6,468 bases of DNA from Alphaproteobacteria bacterium (GTDB lineage Bacteria > Pseudomonadota > Alphaproteobacteria > Micavibrionales > UBA2020), in assembly GCA_018971405.1 (NCBI GenBank), contig JAGXAX010000088.1, positions 1-6,468 on the forward strand, written 5' to 3'. Shown here in pieces: positions 5,477-6,468 of the stretch (positions are counted from its first letter, which is position 1; each line of letters opens with the position of its first letter). A program made the position numbers and the translations under genes. The notes below the pieces were generated by a model. The model saw only the letters and a program-made list of their open reading frames with translations. It searched no databases and was not told the DNA's origin.

Positions 5477-6190
5477 ATGTCCGCACCGTTTCATGTCACA
5501 CTCTTCACCCTCTTCCCCGAGATGTTTCCGGGCTTTTTGGGATTGAGCCTGTCAGGCAAGGCGCTGGAAAAGGGCATTTGGTCGCTCGAAACCGTACAGC
5601 TCCGCGACTTTGCCGCCGACAACCACAAAACGGTGGACGACACGCCCTTCGGCGGCGGCGCGGGCATGGTGATGAAGCCCGACCTGCTCGACCGCGCGCT
5701 TTCCGCGCATCAACCGTTAGGCCGTTTCATTTACATGACGCCGCGCGGCAAGCCGCTCGGGCAAAAACTGGCGCACGAGCTTGCCGCAGCGCCGCGGCTT
5801 TCCATCCTCTGCGGCCGCTACGAAGGCGTGGACCAAAGATTACTGGAGGCTTATGACGCCGAAGAAATCTCCATCGGCGATTACGTGCTTTCCGGCGGCG
5901 AGCCGGCGGCAATGATTTTACTCGACGCGGTCGTGCGCCTGCTGCCCGACGTGATCGGCAACGCCGGAACGCATGACGAGGAAAGCTTCGAAAACGGCCT
6001 GCTCGAATATCCGCATTACACCCGTCCCGCGCTCTGGACGGGGCCGGACGGCGTGGAACGCGCCGTGCCGGAGGTCTTGCTCTCCGGCCATCACGCCAAG
6101 GTCGCGGCCTGGCGGCAGGCGCAATCGGAGGCCGTCACCAAAGAACGCCGTCCTGACCTATGGGAAAAATGGCGGAAATCAAAATCCTGA
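5477..6190 (+). CDS. trmD: tRNA (guanine-N1)-methyltransferase TrmD
   Basis: TrmD methylates N1 of G37 next to the anticodon using S-adenosylmethionine and so prevents +1 frameshifting; it works as a SPOUT dimer. The 237-aa product shows [10 protein letters not shown] near the start, the RDF and [15 protein letters not shown] segment (about 52-66), then the trefoil-knot SAM site [13 protein letters not shown] (110-122) and [15 protein letters not shown] (132-146). R154 and [11 protein letters not shown] (174-184) follow, then [13 protein letters not shown] (201-213). It is about 18 residues shorter at the C terminus than the E. coli protein. The catalytic Asp169 of characterised enzymes appears as Glu169 (DEESF) by ungapped numbering. 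The ATG lies 2 bases after the rimM stop (TGAAAATG); a TTG at 5471 in the same frame is a less likely start. The open frame upstream is read-through inside rimM and is not coding. Confidence 0.98.
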   Translation: MSAPFHVTLFTLFPEMFPGFLGLSLSGKALEKGIWSLETVQLRDFAADNHKTVDDTPFGGGAGMVMKPDLLDRALSAHQPLGRFIYMTPRGKPLGQKLAHELAAAPRLSILCGRYEGVDQRLLEAYDAEEISIGDYVLSGGEPAAMILLDAVVRLLPDVIGNAGTHDEESFENGLLEYPHYTRPALWTGPDGVERAVPEVLLSGHHAKVAAWRQAQSEAVTKERRPDLWEKWRKSKS

Positions 6191-6277
6191 CCGGTTTGAT
6201 GTTATGTATATTTATCATTGGATATCAACACACTACCGCCAGACCGCGCTAAAATGCCTGAAAACCGCACTTTTCCC

Positions 6278-6308
6278 TTGAATTTACCTATGATTCTCGG
6301 GTAATAAT
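6278..6308 (+). promoter_or_regulatory. Possible promoter before the rplS-like gene
   Basis: TTGAAT (6278-6283) precedes AATAAT (6303-6308, 5 of 6 to the -10 consensus) with a 19-base spacer, or TAATAA (6302-6307) with 18. The -10 sits in the loop of a 5-bp inverted repeat, TCGGG (6297-6301) and CCCGA (6309-6313), which could be an operator or chance. The 210-base gap after trmD makes a separate promoter reasonable, but the spacing is not ideal. Confidence 0.4.
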
Positions 6309-6331
6309 CCCGAACCCGATAACCAACAAAC

Positions 6332-6374
6332 GGGCCGCCGGCATGACCGTGTCATGTTCGAAATTTACGGGCCC
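6332..6374 (+). other. Nested inverted repeats in the rplS-like leader
   Basis: CATGAC (6342-6347) and GTCATG (6351-6356) form a perfect 6-bp hairpin with a 3-base loop. It is enclosed by GGGCC (6332-6336) pairing with GGCCC (6370-6374). The outer stem ends 26 bases before the ATG at 6401. The arrangement resembles a ribosomal-protein mRNA leader, but I cannot match it to a known one. Confidence 0.4.
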
Positions 6375-6400
6375 TGAAAAATTGAATGGGATTGAGAGCC

Positions 6401-6468
6401 ATGAACGACCTTGAGAAATTTGAACAGCGCCAAAGCGAAAAACTGGCCGCGCAACAGAAAAAAATTCC
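6401..6468 (+). CDS. rplS: Probable 50S ribosomal protein bL19, 5' end only
   Basis: Twenty-two codons and two bases of a further one (CC, so Pro) are present before the window ends. The peptide begins MNDLEKFEQ, continues with QSEKLAAQQ and ends KKI then Pro. This fits the bL19 N terminus, which typically runs MNII..(F/L)E.E...KL....IP.F.PGD; the following F.PGD would lie outside the window. bL19 sits at the 30S-50S interface of the ribosome. rplS normally follows trmD in Alphaproteobacteria, which strengthens the call. Upstream, GAGAG (6394-6398) is a weak Shine-Dalgarno close to the ATG. The 210-base gap from trmD is longer than in a tightly coupled operon. Confidence 0.72.
   Translation, partial: MNDLEKFEQRQSEKLAAQQKKI

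Noticed and set aside
6343..6414. Small upstream reading frame (23 codons) overlapping the rplS start
   Set aside because: It has no Shine-Dalgarno, and its ATG lies inside the hairpin arm; a frame this short is expected by chance.

Overview
The window looks like a chromosomal segment from an alphaproteobacterium. Coding DNA is GC-rich and the spacers are AT-rich. The order ffh-rpsP-rimM-trmD-(rplS), an Ffh with a TRID G4 motif, a bS16 with a Lys/Ala-rich tail and CTTGAC/CTATAG-type promoters all fit that class. I cannot name the genus. No tRNA, rRNA, CRISPR, insertion sequence or phage feature is visible.

Layout. Positions 1-298 (minus strand) hold the 5' part of a class II lysyl-tRNA-synthetase-like gene without an anticodon-binding domain, best called epmA (EF-P lysyltransferase); it runs off the left edge. 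A divergent AT-rich spacer (299-496) carries a promoter for the rightward genes. Positions 497-1564 and 1668-2696 hold two paralogous, uncharacterised proteins of 355 and 342 aa. Both have an HExxH zinc-protease motif, a downstream GExxADAYA motif fitting the gluzincin ExxxD pattern, and further conserved blocks. A strong intrinsic terminator (1580-1613) lies between them, and the second gene has its own promoter almost touching its ATG, so they are probably separate transcription units. A 331-base non-coding stretch (2697-3027) follows, with a perfect 9-bp hairpin, a promoter and a possible structured ffh leader.

From 3028 the window is a conserved translation and protein-export cluster: ffh (SRP GTPase), rpsP (ribosomal protein bS16), rimM (30S maturation factor), trmD (tRNA m1G37 methyltransferase) and, after a 210-base spacer with possible promoter and leader hairpins, the first 22 codons of a gene best read as rplS (bL19). 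rpsP, rimM and trmD are tightly packed and surely cotranscribed. EF-P modification, SRP targeting, 30S maturation, tRNA modification and ribosomal proteins all serve translation.

The only part that may be undescribed is the tandem pair of HExxH proteins. They have no signal peptide or membrane segment, so they are probably cytoplasmic. Their substrate and role cannot be read from the sequence. I see no toxin-antitoxin, defence or mobile system.
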